A DNA stretch of 64,000 bases from Bradyrhizobium sp. SZCCT0231 (GTDB taxonomy: Bacteria; Pseudomonadota; Alphaproteobacteria; Rhizobiales; Xanthobacteraceae): contig NZ_JAFCKP010000006.1 of the NCBI RefSeq assembly GCF_018130245.1, positions 62,001 to 126,000 on the forward strand, written 5' to 3'. The notes below the pieces were generated by a model. It was not told the DNA's origin. It did not search any database and saw nothing but the letters and a program-made list of their open reading frames with translations. Position numbers and translations under genes: made by a program. This document shows positions 47,433 through 56,552 of this stretch, piece after piece (within the stretch, counting starts at the first letter, position 1; each line of letters opens with the position of its first letter).

Positions 47433-48065
47433 ATGACCGAAACCAGTTTCTGGCTGTTCCTGGCCGCAGCATTCCTCATAGCGGCAATTCCCGGCCCCGG
47501 CATCTTCTACGTCGCGGCGCGGACCTTGTCGGAGGGGCGCGTCAGCGGTTTTGCATCGACCGCGGGCACGGCGCTGGGCGGACTGGTTCATGTGGTCGCG
47601 GGCAGCCTCGGCATCTCGGCCGTCATTCTGGCCAGCGCAGAGCTGTTTGCCGCCGTGAAATTCGTCGGCGCGCTCTATCTGGTCTGGCTCGGCATCAAGA
47701 CGTTTCGCAGCGCCGGCCGCGCACTATCGCTCGAGAGCGAGCCCGTCGGCGACAAGCGCGCCTTCCGCGACGGCGTGCTGGTCGAGGCGTTGAACCCGAA
47801 GACGGCGGCGTTCTTCCTCGCCTTCATTCCGCAATTCCTCGATCCTGCGGGATCAAACCCGACGCTGCAATTCATCGCGCTTGGCGCGATCTCGGTGGCG
47901 CTGAACACGCTCGCCGACGTCGTGGTGGTGCTGATGGCCTCGGCGACGCGCGCGCAGCTGATCGGACGTCCGCATCTGATGCGGCGCCTCACGCAGGGCT
48001 CCGGCGTCTTCATCGCAGGCCTCGGCCTCTCGCTCGCGCTGGCGCGGCGGCCGGCAAATGGATAG
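47433..48065 (+). CDS. LysE/RhtB family exporter
   Basis: A 210-residue inner-membrane protein with about six hydrophobic helices. FWLFLAAAFLIAAIPGPGIFYVAARTLSEGR carries the family PGP motif, LYLVWLGIKTFRSA is typical, and GVLVEALNPKTAAFFLAFIPQFL is the second conserved block (NPK). The family exports amino acids or homoserine lactones. The ATG at 47433 lies 44 bases after the ketoacyl synthase stop; its 3' end overlaps the hydrolase start by 8 bases. Confidence 0.92.
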   Translation: MTETSFWLFLAAAFLIAAIPGPGIFYVAARTLSEGRVSGFASTAGTALGGLVHVVAGSLGISAVILASAELFAAVKFVGALYLVWLGIKTFRSAGRALSLESEPVGDKRAFRDGVLVEALNPKTAAFFLAFIPQFLDPAGSNPTLQFIALGAISVALNTLADVVVVLMASATRAQLIGRPHLMRRLTQGSGVFIAGLGLSLALARRPANG

Positions 48066-48936
48066 CTCCCCGCAAGACCGCTTCTATGAATCGCACGGCC
48101 TGCGGCTGCACTACGCCGACTGGGGCAACGAAGGCGCGCCACCTCTGATCCTGGTCCATGGCGGCCGCGATCATTGCCGCAGCTGGGATCACATCGCCCG
48201 ATCGTTGCAGCCGCATTTTCACGTGCTCACGCCCGACCTGCGCGGCCACGGCGATTCCGACTGGACGAAAGGCGGCAGCTACGCGCTCACCGAATATGTC
48301 TACGATCTCGCACAACTCGTCCGCAGCATCGCAGCGCCTCGGGTCACTCTCATCGGCCATTCGATGGGCGGCATGGTGAGCCTGATCTATTCGGGCTCGT
48401 TCCCCGAGCAGGTCACCAAGCTCGTCGTCCTCGACGGCGTGACCATGTTGCCGGATACACCAAAGCCGCCGGTGCACGAGCGCATCGGCAAATGGGTCGG
48501 CCAGCTCGACAAGCTGCACGACCGCACGCCACGCCGATATGCGACGCTCGAGCACGCCGCGGCGCAGATGGTGCTTCACAACAAGCGGTTGTCCCGCGAC
48601 CTCGCGCTGCATCTGGCCACGCATGGCGCACGGCAGAACGAGGACGGCACTTTTAGCTGGAAGTTCGATCCCTATCAGCGCGCCTCTGCGCCGCACCGGC
48701 TCTGGCCGGACGACCACATCACGCTGTGGTCACGCATCGCCTGCCCAACGCTGCTGCTCAATGCCGGCGAAAGTTTTCTGGTGGGCGCAAAGGCCGCAGG
48801 CCTGGAGCGGTATTTCCAGAACGCGCGCATCGAGACCATCGCCGGGGCGGGACACTGGCTGCAGCACGACAAGCCGCAGGAGGTATTGGGTGCGATCCGG
48901 CAGTTTCTGGGATTGACCGAGGAAAGCGGCGACTAG
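48058..48936 (+). CDS. Alpha/beta hydrolase
   Basis: A 292-residue alpha/beta-hydrolase. The oxyanion region is PPLILVHGGRDHCRSWDHIA, the nucleophile Ser102 in LIGHSMGGMVSLI, and the catalytic His is in AGAGHWLQHDKPQEVL. An acid residue is probably the Asp in KLVVLDGV or one near the C-terminus. It is the last gene of the HxlR-led operon and overlaps the LysE gene. Substrate (ester, lactone or other) is unknown. Confidence 0.9.
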   Translation: MDSSPQDRFYESHGLRLHYADWGNEGAPPLILVHGGRDHCRSWDHIARSLQPHFHVLTPDLRGHGDSDWTKGGSYALTEYVYDLAQLVRSIAAPRVTLIGHSMGGMVSLIYSGSFPEQVTKLVVLDGVTMLPDTPKPPVHERIGKWVGQLDKLHDRTPRRYATLEHAAAQMVLHNKRLSRDLALHLATHGARQNEDGTFSWKFDPYQRASAPHRLWPDDHITLWSRIACPTLLLNAGESFLVGAKAAGLERYFQNARIETIAGAGHWLQHDKPQEVLGAIRQFLGLTEESGD

Positions 48937-48945
48937 CTGACCGTC

Positions 48946-49038
48946 GTAGGGTGGGCAAAGCGAAGCATGCCCACCGCTTTCATCGCGCAACGGGAGTGAA
49001 CGGTGGGCACGGCGCTATCGCGCCTTTGCCCACCCTAC
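48946..49038. repeat. Inverted-repeat intergenic element (GTAGGGTGGGCAAAGC family)
   Basis: GTAGGGTGGGCAAAGCGAAGC and CGCGCCTTTGCCCACCCTAC are the outer arms, with ATGCCCACCG and CGGTGGGCAC inside. It lies between the convergent hydrolase and ispE genes and could form a hairpin in either transcript. Confidence 0.9.
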
Positions 49039-49050
49039 GGCAGCGGTACC

Positions 49051-49935
49051 CTAGCTCAACGTCCCCGCATGCACCCACCAGCCGGGGTGATCGCGCCGGA
49101 TCTTTTCGGCGGCGGCATGCGCCTCCGCAGGCGCGCCATAGATCGCAAAGCACGTCGCGCCCGAGCCGGACATGCGGGCGAGCTTGGCGCCGGCGGAATC
49201 GCGCAAGGCGTCCAGCACCTCGCCGATCACGGGCTCGATCCGCAGCGCAGGCGCCTCGAGGTCGTTGGCGACGGTGTCGAGAACCTCGATCCAATCGGAA
49301 ATCGAGGCGCCCTCCTCCGGCCAGGCCGGAGCCCGGATGACGTCGGTGACGCCAACCAGAAGCTCGCCGTTGCGCAGGCCCAGCGCCTGGAACACATCCT
49401 TGGTGGCAACAGGCACGCGCGGATTGACCATGACGCAAGGCATGCTCGGCAGCGCGAGCGGCAGCAGCTGCTCGCCGACGCCGGTCATGTCGCAGGCGCG
49501 CGAGAACAGGCACACCGGCACGTCGGCGCCGGTCGCAAGCGCGACCTGCTGCAAACGGGAATCGTCGAGCGAGAGATTGTTGAGACGGGCGAGCAGCCGC
49601 AGCGCCGCCGCGGCATCGGCCGAGCCGCCGCCGATGCCGGCGGCCACGGGGAGCACCTTGTCGAGCGCGAAGGCGCCGAGCTTCAGGCCCGGCACGGCTT
49701 CGGCCAGAAGCTTGGCCGCCTTGAACACGAGATTGTCGGAGGTCTCGCCACAGGCTGCAGCCAGCGGCCCGGTGGTGGTGAGCTTCAGCTCGCCGCCCGG
49801 CTCCAAGGTGAGCCGGTCGGCGCAATCGGCAAACGCGACCACGCTCTCGAGATCATGATAGCCGTCGGCACGACGGCCGACGACGCGAAGGCTCAAATTG
49901 ACCTTCGCCCGCCCTTCTTCAATCAACGCCGACAT
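49051..49935 (-). CDS. ispE: 4-diphosphocytidyl-2-C-methyl-D-erythritol kinase
   Basis: A 294-residue GHMP kinase of the non-mevalonate isoprenoid pathway. It phosphorylates 4-diphosphocytidyl-methylerythritol with ATP. The N-terminal GRAKVNLSLRVVGRRADGYHDLESV is specific to IspE, and the ATP motif is PVAAGIGGGSADAAAALR. RMSGSGATCFAIYGAPAEAH is the C-terminal GHMP motif. It follows the TPR-protein gene by 25 bases on the same strand. Confidence 0.96.
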   Translation of the reverse strand: MSALIEEGRAKVNLSLRVVGRRADGYHDLESVVAFADCADRLTLEPGGELKLTTTGPLAAACGETSDNLVFKAAKLLAEAVPGLKLGAFALDKVLPVAAGIGGGSADAAAALRLLARLNNLSLDDSRLQQVALATGADVPVCLFSRACDMTGVGEQLLPLALPSMPCVMVNPRVPVATKDVFQALGLRNGELLVGVTDVIRAPAWPEEGASISDWIEVLDTVANDLEAPALRIEPVIGEVLDALRDSAGAKLARMSGSGATCFAIYGAPAEAHAAAEKIRRDHPGWWVHAGTLS

Positions 49936-49960
49936 TGGCGATCAGCCCCCAAACGCTCTC

Positions 49961-51757
49961 TTAGCCGCCCTTGCCGTCGTCCTTCTTCTTCTCCGCCTGC
50001 GCGGCCGAAGAGTTCGAGTTGTCGTCGGCGAGACCATTGGCGATCTTGGCCTCGATCTTCGGCAGTTCTTCCGGCTCGGGCTTGAGATCGCGCGCATGCG
50101 ACCACTGGAATTTTGCCTCCAGCGTGCGGCCGACGCGCCAATAGGCATCGCCAAGGTGGTCGTTGATGGTGGGATCCTCGGGCTTGAGATCGATCGCGCG
50201 CTCGAGGTTCTTCACCGCCTCCTCGTAATTGCCGATGCGGTAATAGGCCCAGCCGAGGGAATCGACGATGTAGCCGTCGTCGGGACGCTGCTCGACCGCC
50301 CGCTTGATCATCTTCATGCCTTCGTCGAGATTCACGCCCTGGTCGATCCAGGAATAACCGAGATAGTTGAGGACGTGCGGCTGATCGGGCTGCAGCTCGA
50401 GCGCCTTCTTCATGTCGGCCTCGGCCTTGGCCCACTGCTTGGAGCGCTCCTCGCAGATGCCGCGATAGTAGTACCAGACGCTGTTGGCCTTGTCGCTGCC
50501 GGCCGGCAGCACGTCGATTCCTCGCGAATAGGTCGCGCCGCAGTCGCCGAACCGCTTGCGGCCGCGCTCGATGTTGCCGAGCGCCATGATGGCTTCGAGG
50601 TCCTTGGCATCCTCCGTCGTGACGCCCTTGAGGATCTTGATCGCCTCGTCGGTGCGGTCGGCGGAGTCGAGATCGATGGCGAGCTGAATCTGCGCATTGC
50701 GCTTCAGCGGCGAGGTCGCGGGCACGCGCTCGTAGACCTTGATCGCCATCTGCGGCCGCTTCACCGATTCATAGAGATCGGCGAGCGAGAGCAGCGCCAG
50801 CGGATGGGTCGGCTGGAGGTAGAGCGAGAGCTGGAGATAGACCAGCGCCAGATCCTCGCCGCCGCGGCGGGTCAGCGTGGCGCCGATGCCGTAGAGCGCC
50901 TCGGCGGCGCCGGCCTGAGCGGAATCGACCAGCGGCGGCATCTTCTTGCCGGCCTTGGTCTCGCGCAGGCCGTCCTGGATCAGCGGATGGCGCGCGAGCT
51001 TCTTGTCGAAGGCTTGGTAGATGGTGGTCGCGGCGGCTGAATCCTTGTTACGGGAGAGCCAGCGCGCATAGGCCTCGGTCACGCGCAGCATGGAATCGTC
51101 GAGCTTGTAGGCGCGCTCGAAGCGGGTGCCGGCGTCCTTCTCCTTGCCGGAGAGCTCGAGGATCATGCCGGTATGGAGGTCCTTGAACAGCGGATACCAT
51201 TCCGGACCGGCCAGCTTGTCGATGGTGGCGACACCGCCCTTGGCATCGCCGGCACCATAGGCGGCCCAGCCCGACAGCAGCGTGGCGACGAGATCGGTGA
51301 TCGGGCCGCGGATCGACTGGTTGATGTTGGTCTGCGCGGCAGCGTACTTCTTCAGCTTGAGATCATGCACGCCGACGACGAGACGCGCGACACGGTTGGT
51401 CTTGTCGATGGTGAGGATGCGCTCGGCGAGCTTGACCGCCTCGTCGATGTCGCCGTCGGCGACCGACGAGATGAAGGCACGGTCGAGCAGCTCGTTGTTC
51501 TTCGGATCGGTGCGGAGCGCCGAACGGTAGAATGCGGCGGCGGACGCCGCGTCGCGCTCGACGCTGGCGTGGCGGGCGGCGAGATAGCTGCCGGCACCGG
51601 TCAGCGACTTCAGATCGTTTCGGGTCGGAAACTGCGCCGCCGTGTTCTCCGGGTGATCCGGCGTCTGCGCCAGGACCGCGCCGGGGACCGCCACGATCGC
51701 GGTGCCCATGAGGACGATGGCGGCAGCAGTCCAGCAGTTGAAACGATTTGAAAACAT
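49961..51757 (-). CDS. Exported tetratricopeptide-repeat protein
   Basis: A 598-residue protein with a signal peptide (FNCWTAAAIVLMGTAIVAVPGAVLAQ) followed by TPR-like helical pairs across most of its length. The clearest are AALYGIGATLTRRGGEDLALVYLQLSL, HVLNYLGYSWIDQGVNLDEGM and ADGYIVDSLGWAYYRIGNYEEAVK. It probably scaffolds envelope proteins from the periplasm or outer membrane. The C-terminal tail is Lys/Gly/Ser-rich. The ATG at 51757 starts the signal peptide; the frame is open upstream but lacks family-like residues there. Confidence 0.88.
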   Translation of the reverse strand: MFSNRFNCWTAAAIVLMGTAIVAVPGAVLAQTPDHPENTAAQFPTRNDLKSLTGAGSYLAARHASVERDAASAAAFYRSALRTDPKNNELLDRAFISSVADGDIDEAVKLAERILTIDKTNRVARLVVGVHDLKLKKYAAAQTNINQSIRGPITDLVATLLSGWAAYGAGDAKGGVATIDKLAGPEWYPLFKDLHTGMILELSGKEKDAGTRFERAYKLDDSMLRVTEAYARWLSRNKDSAAATTIYQAFDKKLARHPLIQDGLRETKAGKKMPPLVDSAQAGAAEALYGIGATLTRRGGEDLALVYLQLSLYLQPTHPLALLSLADLYESVKRPQMAIKVYERVPATSPLKRNAQIQLAIDLDSADRTDEAIKILKGVTTEDAKDLEAIMALGNIERGRKRFGDCGATYSRGIDVLPAGSDKANSVWYYYRGICEERSKQWAKAEADMKKALELQPDQPHVLNYLGYSWIDQGVNLDEGMKMIKRAVEQRPDDGYIVDSLGWAYYRIGNYEEAVKNLERAIDLKPEDPTINDHLGDAYWRVGRTLEAKFQWSHARDLKPEPEELPKIEAKIANGLADDNSNSSAAQAEKKKDDGKGG

Positions 51758-52063
51758 CAGGGCTCGCCTTGAGTTGGTAGTGCCTGGGTTTGCAGCAGGA
51801 GGCCGTATCGCATGCGAACGCGGCCGGTGGCATCGCGACCCGGAACCGTCAGGCCGACAATGCCGCTTTTGGCGCTTCGCCGCAAGGATTCGGACCGGAC
51901 GGCCCCCTCCGCACGCCCCAAATCGGTCAGTCACTGGTCAGAAGCAGCCCCAAGACGCCGCTACTATGGCCTTATCGTGGCCGCGACCGGTAGCCGCGGC
52001 CTCATCCTCACGCGAACGTGCGCTGGATCACCTTCGTGACCAGGTCCGCTTGTTCGGCCGCCC
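51758..52063. other. Intergenic stretch with no recognised gene
   Basis: This stretch separates the TPR-protein gene from the end of the ETF-QO gene, both on the minus strand. It should hold the TPR-gene promoter. I see no repeat element of the families described, no tRNA and no convincing small ORF. Confidence 0.5.
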
Positions 52064-53725
52064 TTACATCGCCTCGTAGTTCGGGCCGCCGCCACCCTCC
52101 GGGGGAACCCAGGTGATGTTGCCGTTGGGATCCTTCACGTCGCAGGTCTTGCAGTGGACGCAGTTCTGGGCGTTGATCTGGAAGCGCGGGCCGGAGCCCT
52201 CCTCTATCCATTCATAGACGCCGGCCGGGCAGTAGCGATTCGAGGGACCGGCGAAAACGTCATGCTCGGAGGTCTTCTGGAGGTTCATGTCAGTAACCTT
52301 CAGATGGATCGGCTGGTCCTCCTCGTGATTGGTGTTGGACAAGAACACCGAGGACAGCTTGTCGAACGTGAGCTTGCCGTCGGGCTTCGGATAATTCCTG
52401 GGCGCGTGGCTCTTGGCCGGATCGAGCGTGGCGCGGTCGGGCTTGACGTGCGACTGGGTGCCGAACAGCGAGGCGCCGAACAGCGTGTTGCACCACATGT
52501 CGAAGCCGCCCAGCGCGACGCCGAGCACGGTGCCGAATTTCGACCACAGCGGCTTGACGTTGCGAACCAGGAACAGATCTTTGCCGACCGACGAGGAGCG
52601 CCAGGCGTTCTCGTATTCGACGAGTTCGTCATTGGCGCGATCCGCCGCGAGTGCGGCTGCCACATGCTCTGCGGCGAGCATGCCGGTACCCATCGCATTG
52701 TGCACGCCCTTGATGCGCGGCACGTTGACGAAGCCGGCCGCGCAGCCGATCAGCGCGCCGCCGGGGAAGCTCAGCTTCGGCACCGACTGATAGCCGCCCT
52801 CGGTGATCGCACGCGCGCCGTAAGCGAGCCGCTTGGCACCTTCGAAGGTGCCGCGGATCGAGGGATGGGTCTTGAAGCGCTGGAATTCGTCGAACGGGGA
52901 TAGATAGGGATCGTCGTAATTCAGATGCACGACGAAGCCGACGGCAACGAGATTGTCGTCGTAGTGATAAAGGAACGAGCCGCCACCGGTCTTGAGGTCA
53001 AGCGGCCAGCCGAACGAATGCTGGATCACACCCTTCTGGTGCTTGGCGGGATCGATCTGCCAGACCTCCTTGAGGCCGATGCCGAACTTCGGCGGCTCGC
53101 TCTTGGCGTCCAGGGCGAATTTGTTGATGAGCTGCTTGGTCAGGCTGCCGCGGGCGCCTTCGGCGAACAGCGTGTACTTGCCGAGCAATTCCATGCCGCG
53201 GGTGAAGGAATCCTTCGGCTTGCCGTCGCGGCCGATGCCCATGTCGCCGGTGGCGATACCCTTGACCTTGCCGTCCTCGTCATAAAGCACTTCGGCCGCC
53301 GCAAAGCCCGGATAGATCTCGACGCCGAGCGCCTCGGCCTTGCGCGCCAGCCAGCGGCAGACATTGCCGAGCGAGCCGATGTAGCAGTGATGGTTGTCCA
53401 TCAGCGGCGGCATCATGAAGTTCGGCAGCTTGATCGCACCGCCGCCGGTCATCCAGTAGAAGCGGTCGTCCTTGACCTGCGTCTTCAGCGGGCAGTCGGC
53501 ATCCTCGCGCCAGTCCGGGATCAGCTTGTCGAGGCCGGCCGGGTCGATCACCGCGCCCGAAAGAATGTGCGCACCAACCTCGGAGCCCTTCTCCACCACG
53601 ACCACGTTGAGATCGGCGTTGAGCTGCTTCAGCCGGATCGCGGCCGACAGGCCCGAAGGGCCGGCGCCGACGATGACGACGTCGAATTCCATGGATTCGC
53701 GCGGGGGAAGTTCTTCGGTGCTCAT
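52064..53725 (-). CDS. etfD: Electron transfer flavoprotein-ubiquinone oxidoreductase
   Basis: A 553-residue iron-sulfur flavoprotein that passes electrons from ETF to ubiquinone in fatty-acid and amino-acid oxidation. The FAD motif is FDVVIVGAGPSGLSAAIRL. A membrane-facing quinone domain follows, and the [4Fe-4S] cysteines are in the C-terminal YCPAGVYEW and NAQNCVHCKTCDVKDPNGN. Length and ending (WVPPEGGGGPNYEAM) fit the family exactly. ETF subunit genes are not in the window. It is divergent from the uracil-DNA glycosylase gene. Confidence 0.97.
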   Translation of the reverse strand: MSTEELPPRESMEFDVVIVGAGPSGLSAAIRLKQLNADLNVVVVEKGSEVGAHILSGAVIDPAGLDKLIPDWREDADCPLKTQVKDDRFYWMTGGGAIKLPNFMMPPLMDNHHCYIGSLGNVCRWLARKAEALGVEIYPGFAAAEVLYDEDGKVKGIATGDMGIGRDGKPKDSFTRGMELLGKYTLFAEGARGSLTKQLINKFALDAKSEPPKFGIGLKEVWQIDPAKHQKGVIQHSFGWPLDLKTGGGSFLYHYDDNLVAVGFVVHLNYDDPYLSPFDEFQRFKTHPSIRGTFEGAKRLAYGARAITEGGYQSVPKLSFPGGALIGCAAGFVNVPRIKGVHNAMGTGMLAAEHVAAALAADRANDELVEYENAWRSSSVGKDLFLVRNVKPLWSKFGTVLGVALGGFDMWCNTLFGASLFGTQSHVKPDRATLDPAKSHAPRNYPKPDGKLTFDKLSSVFLSNTNHEEDQPIHLKVTDMNLQKTSEHDVFAGPSNRYCPAGVYEWIEEGSGPRFQINAQNCVHCKTCDVKDPNGNITWVPPEGGGGPNYEAM

Positions 53726-53837
53726 CTGATCTCAGCCCTTGAGACGGTCCTTGGTCGTTTGCGCCCTCTTGTTTCCGATTTTTCCGGGTAGGACAACCTC
53801 GGAATCGCGTTCCGCCGGGATGCAAGGCCGTCCAAGC

Positions 53838-53891
53838 GGGACCACCCCGGTTCTGGTACGCCAGAACCGGGGAGGTCCCGAGCATTTTTTG
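53838..53891. terminator. Long hairpin with T-run in the divergent ETF-QO/UDG gap
   Basis: A stem of 12 perfect pairs, CCCCGGTTCTGG (53845-53856) and CCAGAACCGGGG (53861-53872), has a TACG loop. It is extended outward by GGGACC/GGTCCC after an A-A mismatch, and followed by GAGCATTTTTT. The form is that of a rho-independent terminator reading rightward, yet both neighbouring genes start from this gap. Confidence 0.7.
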
Positions 53892-53938
53892 ACGCGTTTT
53901 CTTCACGCGAACCGGTGTCCACTTCGCTTGAAAACGCT
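53892..53938. repeat. Short repeat (ACGCGTYTTCTTCA..GAAAACGC family)
   Basis: ACGCGTTTTCTTCACGCGAACCGG..CTTCGCTTGAAAACGCT, in the same orientation and layout as the copy at 37833-37878. It directly follows the hairpin and ends 25 bases before the uracil-DNA glycosylase start. Confidence 0.78.
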
Positions 53939-53962
53939 ATGCTATAAAAGTCAGACTTTCCC

Positions 53963-54775
53963 ATGATCTCCGAACCCGCACCCACCGTCCGAGAGCTGCT
54001 CGCCTTCTATCTGGAGGCCGGTGTCGACTGCGCGCTGGCGGAGGAACCGATAGACCGCCTGGCGGAAATCGATGCGCCGCCACCCAGCCCGCGCACGGCG
54101 CCGGTCGAGGCGCCGCGGCCGGTCGCCGCGCCCGCCGTCATGCGTGGCGAAGCCGCGCCTGCACCGGACGTCGCCATCGCCTCGGCGCGCGAGGCCGCGC
54201 GCACCGCGCCGACCCTGGAGGCGCTGCGCGAGCTGATGCAGAACTTCGAGGGCTGCGCGTTGAAGCATACGGCGACGCGGCTGGTGTTCGCCGACGGCAA
54301 TCCGCAGGCGCGCATCATGTTCGTCGGCGAAGCCCCGGGCCGCGACGAGGACATCGAGGGACTGCCCTTCGTCGGCCGCAGCGGCAAGCTGCTCGATCTG
54401 ATGATAGGAGCCATAGGCCTCAACCGCACCACCGCCTATATCGCCAACGTCATTCCCTGGCGGCCGCCCGGCAACCGCACGCCGACGCCGCAAGAGACGC
54501 AAATCTGCCTGCCCTTCATCCAGCGCCAGATCGAGCTGGTGAACCCGGACGTGCTGGTGACGCTCGGCAATCCTTCGACGCAGACTCTGCTGTCGACGCG
54601 CGAGGGCATCATGCGCACGCGCGGGCGCTGGTTCGACTACGACACCGGCCAGCGCATCATCCGCGCGCTGCCGACGTTCCATCCGGCCTATCTGTTACGC
54701 TCGCCGTCGTACAAGCGGCTGGCCTGGCAGGATCTGCGGGCGATCGCGAAGGTGCTGGCGCAGGGTGCCGTGTAA
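53963..54775 (+). CDS. Uracil-DNA glycosylase (family 4-like)
   Basis: A 270-residue uracil-DNA glycosylase for base excision repair. After a Pro/Ala-rich N-terminal 90 residues come [20 protein letters not shown], the uracil-binding motif [36 protein letters not shown] and the DNA-binding loop [15 protein letters not shown]. Family 4 enzymes hold a [4Fe-4S] cluster with four cysteines, two of them in a CxxC near the first block. Here CALK keeps only one of that pair, and the whole protein has three cysteines. It belongs to the common alphaproteobacterial variant. It is divergent from the ETF-QO gene. Confidence 0.9.
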   Translation: MISEPAPTVRELLAFYLEAGVDCALAEEPIDRLAEIDAPPPSPRTAPVEAPRPVAAPAVMRGEAAPAPDVAIASAREAARTAPTLEALRELMQNFEGCALKHTATRLVFADGNPQARIMFVGEAPGRDEDIEGLPFVGRSGKLLDLMIGAIGLNRTTAYIANVIPWRPPGNRTPTPQETQICLPFIQRQIELVNPDVLVTLGNPSTQTLLSTREGIMRTRGRWFDYDTGQRIIRALPTFHPAYLLRSPSYKRLAWQDLRAIAKVLAQGAV

Positions 54776-54788
54776 CGACACCCACGCC

Positions 54789-54891
54789 GTCATTCCGGGG
54801 CTCGCGAAGCGAGAGCCCGGAATCCATCGAGCGGCAGAGTTGGTGGATGAATGGATTCCGGGCTCGCGGCTTCGCCGCGCCCCGGAATGAC
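54789..54891. repeat. Inverted-repeat intergenic element (GTCATTCCGGGGC family)
   Basis: GTCATTCCGGGGCTCGCGAAG and GGCTTCGCCGCGCCCCGGAATGAC outer arms with CCCGGAATCCAT and ATGGATTCCGGG inside. It fills the gap between two convergent genes, the glycosylase and the membrane protein. Confidence 0.92.
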
Positions 54892-54905
54892 GGCCGCGTT
54901 TGTCG

Positions 54906-56414
54906 CTACGTCCCCTTCGGCCGAACGATGGCCCAGCCGATGCGCAAGAGCTGCTGGCGGCCGGTCACCAGCCATTCGAAGGCGCGCGGCACTTCCGGCA
55001 CGATCCCGGGGAAGCGCTTGAGAATCTCGGGCGGCGGGGTGCCGGCGGTGTCGGAGGCGCGCCAGACCACGACGCCGCCGGTCTCGCTGAACTTGGCCTG
55101 ATTCATCCACGGCGTACGCGCCGGATCGGCGTCGATGAAGAGATGCGGCCGGCCGGAATGCAGCGCGATCAGGCTGGCGAGCTGGGTCTCGCCGGCGACG
55201 GCACGCAGGCGATGGTTGGTGCGTCGGGCGAAGCTCTCGTCGAAGAAGCCCGAGATCGCGCGCGCCGGCATCGAGGTCGCAATCTCGTTGGCGCCGGTCC
55301 AGGGCAGGAACAGGATGGCGAGCACCACGCCGACGGCGGGCGCGACGACGGCGGCAGCCCAGACCATGCGCAGCATCCGCGCGCGGCGCATCGCGATGAG
55401 ATCGCCGGCCGCGACGACCACGGCAAGCCCCGACATGACCAGCACGACACCGGCGCCGCCGACGACGGAGTCGAGGCCGAGCAAACCGGAGATCAGCACC
55501 GCGCCGAGCGGCAGAGCCAGCGCGAAGAAATAGACGAAGTTGCGTGCGAGCGGCTCGACCGGCGGGCGGTAGATGATCGGCGGCTCCTCCCCCTTGCCGG
55601 CGAACAGACCGGTGTTGAGGAAGGTCAGCGCCGGAATCGCAGCAGCCCCGAGCACCAACCCTCCGAGCAGCCAGGCCGCATGCAGCGCGCGGGCGTTGAG
55701 CTCGGCGACTTGCGGCAAGGCCGGCAGCGTCAACGTCTCGGCACGCATCAGCCAGACCGCATAGGGCAGCGCCAGCACGGCAACGACGATCAGCGCAAAC
55801 AGCGGATCGAGCCCGCGCAGCGTCCGGCGGCCGGCGGCGGTCGAGATCGCGAAGACGACGATCAGCAGGAGCAGAAAGATCGCGGCGGGCGTCGTCAGCA
55901 GCAAGAGGCCTGCTTCGATCGACCAGGCGAACCAGGCATTGCCGCGGCGCTGGCCGATGATTTGCCAGGAGTGCAGCAGCAAGAGCGCCCAGAGCGGCCG
56001 CGCCAGCACCAACGGGCCGAAGTCGAGCGCGGACGAGGAGAAGGCCAGCACCGTCATGGTCAAGAGCACGGCGAGCACTGCCTGCTGCGAGCCGATCACG
56101 GCACGGGAGAGATGATAGAGTGCGATGAAGGTCGCGATCTCGCAGAGCTGGGCGAGCAGATAGACGCCGAGCATGTGGCCGCCGGCGGCGCGATAGGCGA
56201 TGTCGGCGAGCCAGACCGGCAGCGGCGGGCCGAGATCGGTGCCGACCCGGTATTCCCTGCCGAAGGCCAGGAGCGTCGCGAGGGTGCCGGGCGGGCTACG
56301 GTAGAACACCAGCGCCACGAACAGCCACATCGCGGCCTGCAGCAGCACGGCGATCCAGACGATCAGCCGCGGCCGGGCGCGAATGAGCTCGATGACCAGG
56401 GAGGTAAACCGCAT
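54906..56414 (-). CDS. GT39/ArnT-like polytopic membrane glycosyltransferase
   Basis: A 502-residue membrane protein with about 10-12 hydrophobic helices. The first periplasmic loop reads LLAFGREYRVGTDLGPPLPVWLADIAYRA, resembling the acidic loop of ArnT/PMT-type glycosyltransferases that use polyprenyl-phosphate sugars. The C-terminal 100 residues form a soluble domain, SLIALHSGRPHLFIDADPARTPWMNQ. It probably glycosylates an envelope component, but neither donor nor acceptor is known. The minus-strand neighbour rnhB ends 138 bases upstream of its start. Confidence 0.78.
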   Translation of the reverse strand: MRFTSLVIELIRARPRLIVWIAVLLQAAMWLFVALVFYRSPPGTLATLLAFGREYRVGTDLGPPLPVWLADIAYRAAGGHMLGVYLLAQLCEIATFIALYHLSRAVIGSQQAVLAVLLTMTVLAFSSSALDFGPLVLARPLWALLLLHSWQIIGQRRGNAWFAWSIEAGLLLLTTPAAIFLLLLIVVFAISTAAGRRTLRGLDPLFALIVVAVLALPYAVWLMRAETLTLPALPQVAELNARALHAAWLLGGLVLGAAAIPALTFLNTGLFAGKGEEPPIIYRPPVEPLARNFVYFFALALPLGAVLISGLLGLDSVVGGAGVVLVMSGLAVVVAAGDLIAMRRARMLRMVWAAAVVAPAVGVVLAILFLPWTGANEIATSMPARAISGFFDESFARRTNHRLRAVAGETQLASLIALHSGRPHLFIDADPARTPWMNQAKFSETGGVVVWRASDTAGTPPPEILKRFPGIVPEVPRAFEWLVTGRQQLLRIGWAIVRPKGT

Positions 56415-56552
56415 GCAACGTCCGAATGATGCAGCCAGTCCAGCCGGCCCTATTCGCTCACATCTATTTTGATAAAGGGCGTCACGGGTTGTGGCAACCG
56501 CCGCAGATCGTCAAGCCCCGGCCATGACGGATGGATGCTGTGGAAGGATCAG

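Noticed and set aside
53739-53966. A 75-codon forward frame in the ETF-QO/UDG gap as a gene
   Set aside because: It runs through the hairpin and the short repeat, and its sequence is explained by those elements.
54900-56429. A 509-codon forward frame opposite the GT39-like gene
   Set aside because: Composed mostly of Arg, Glu, Gln, Asp and His, with no motif, opposite a clear membrane protein.
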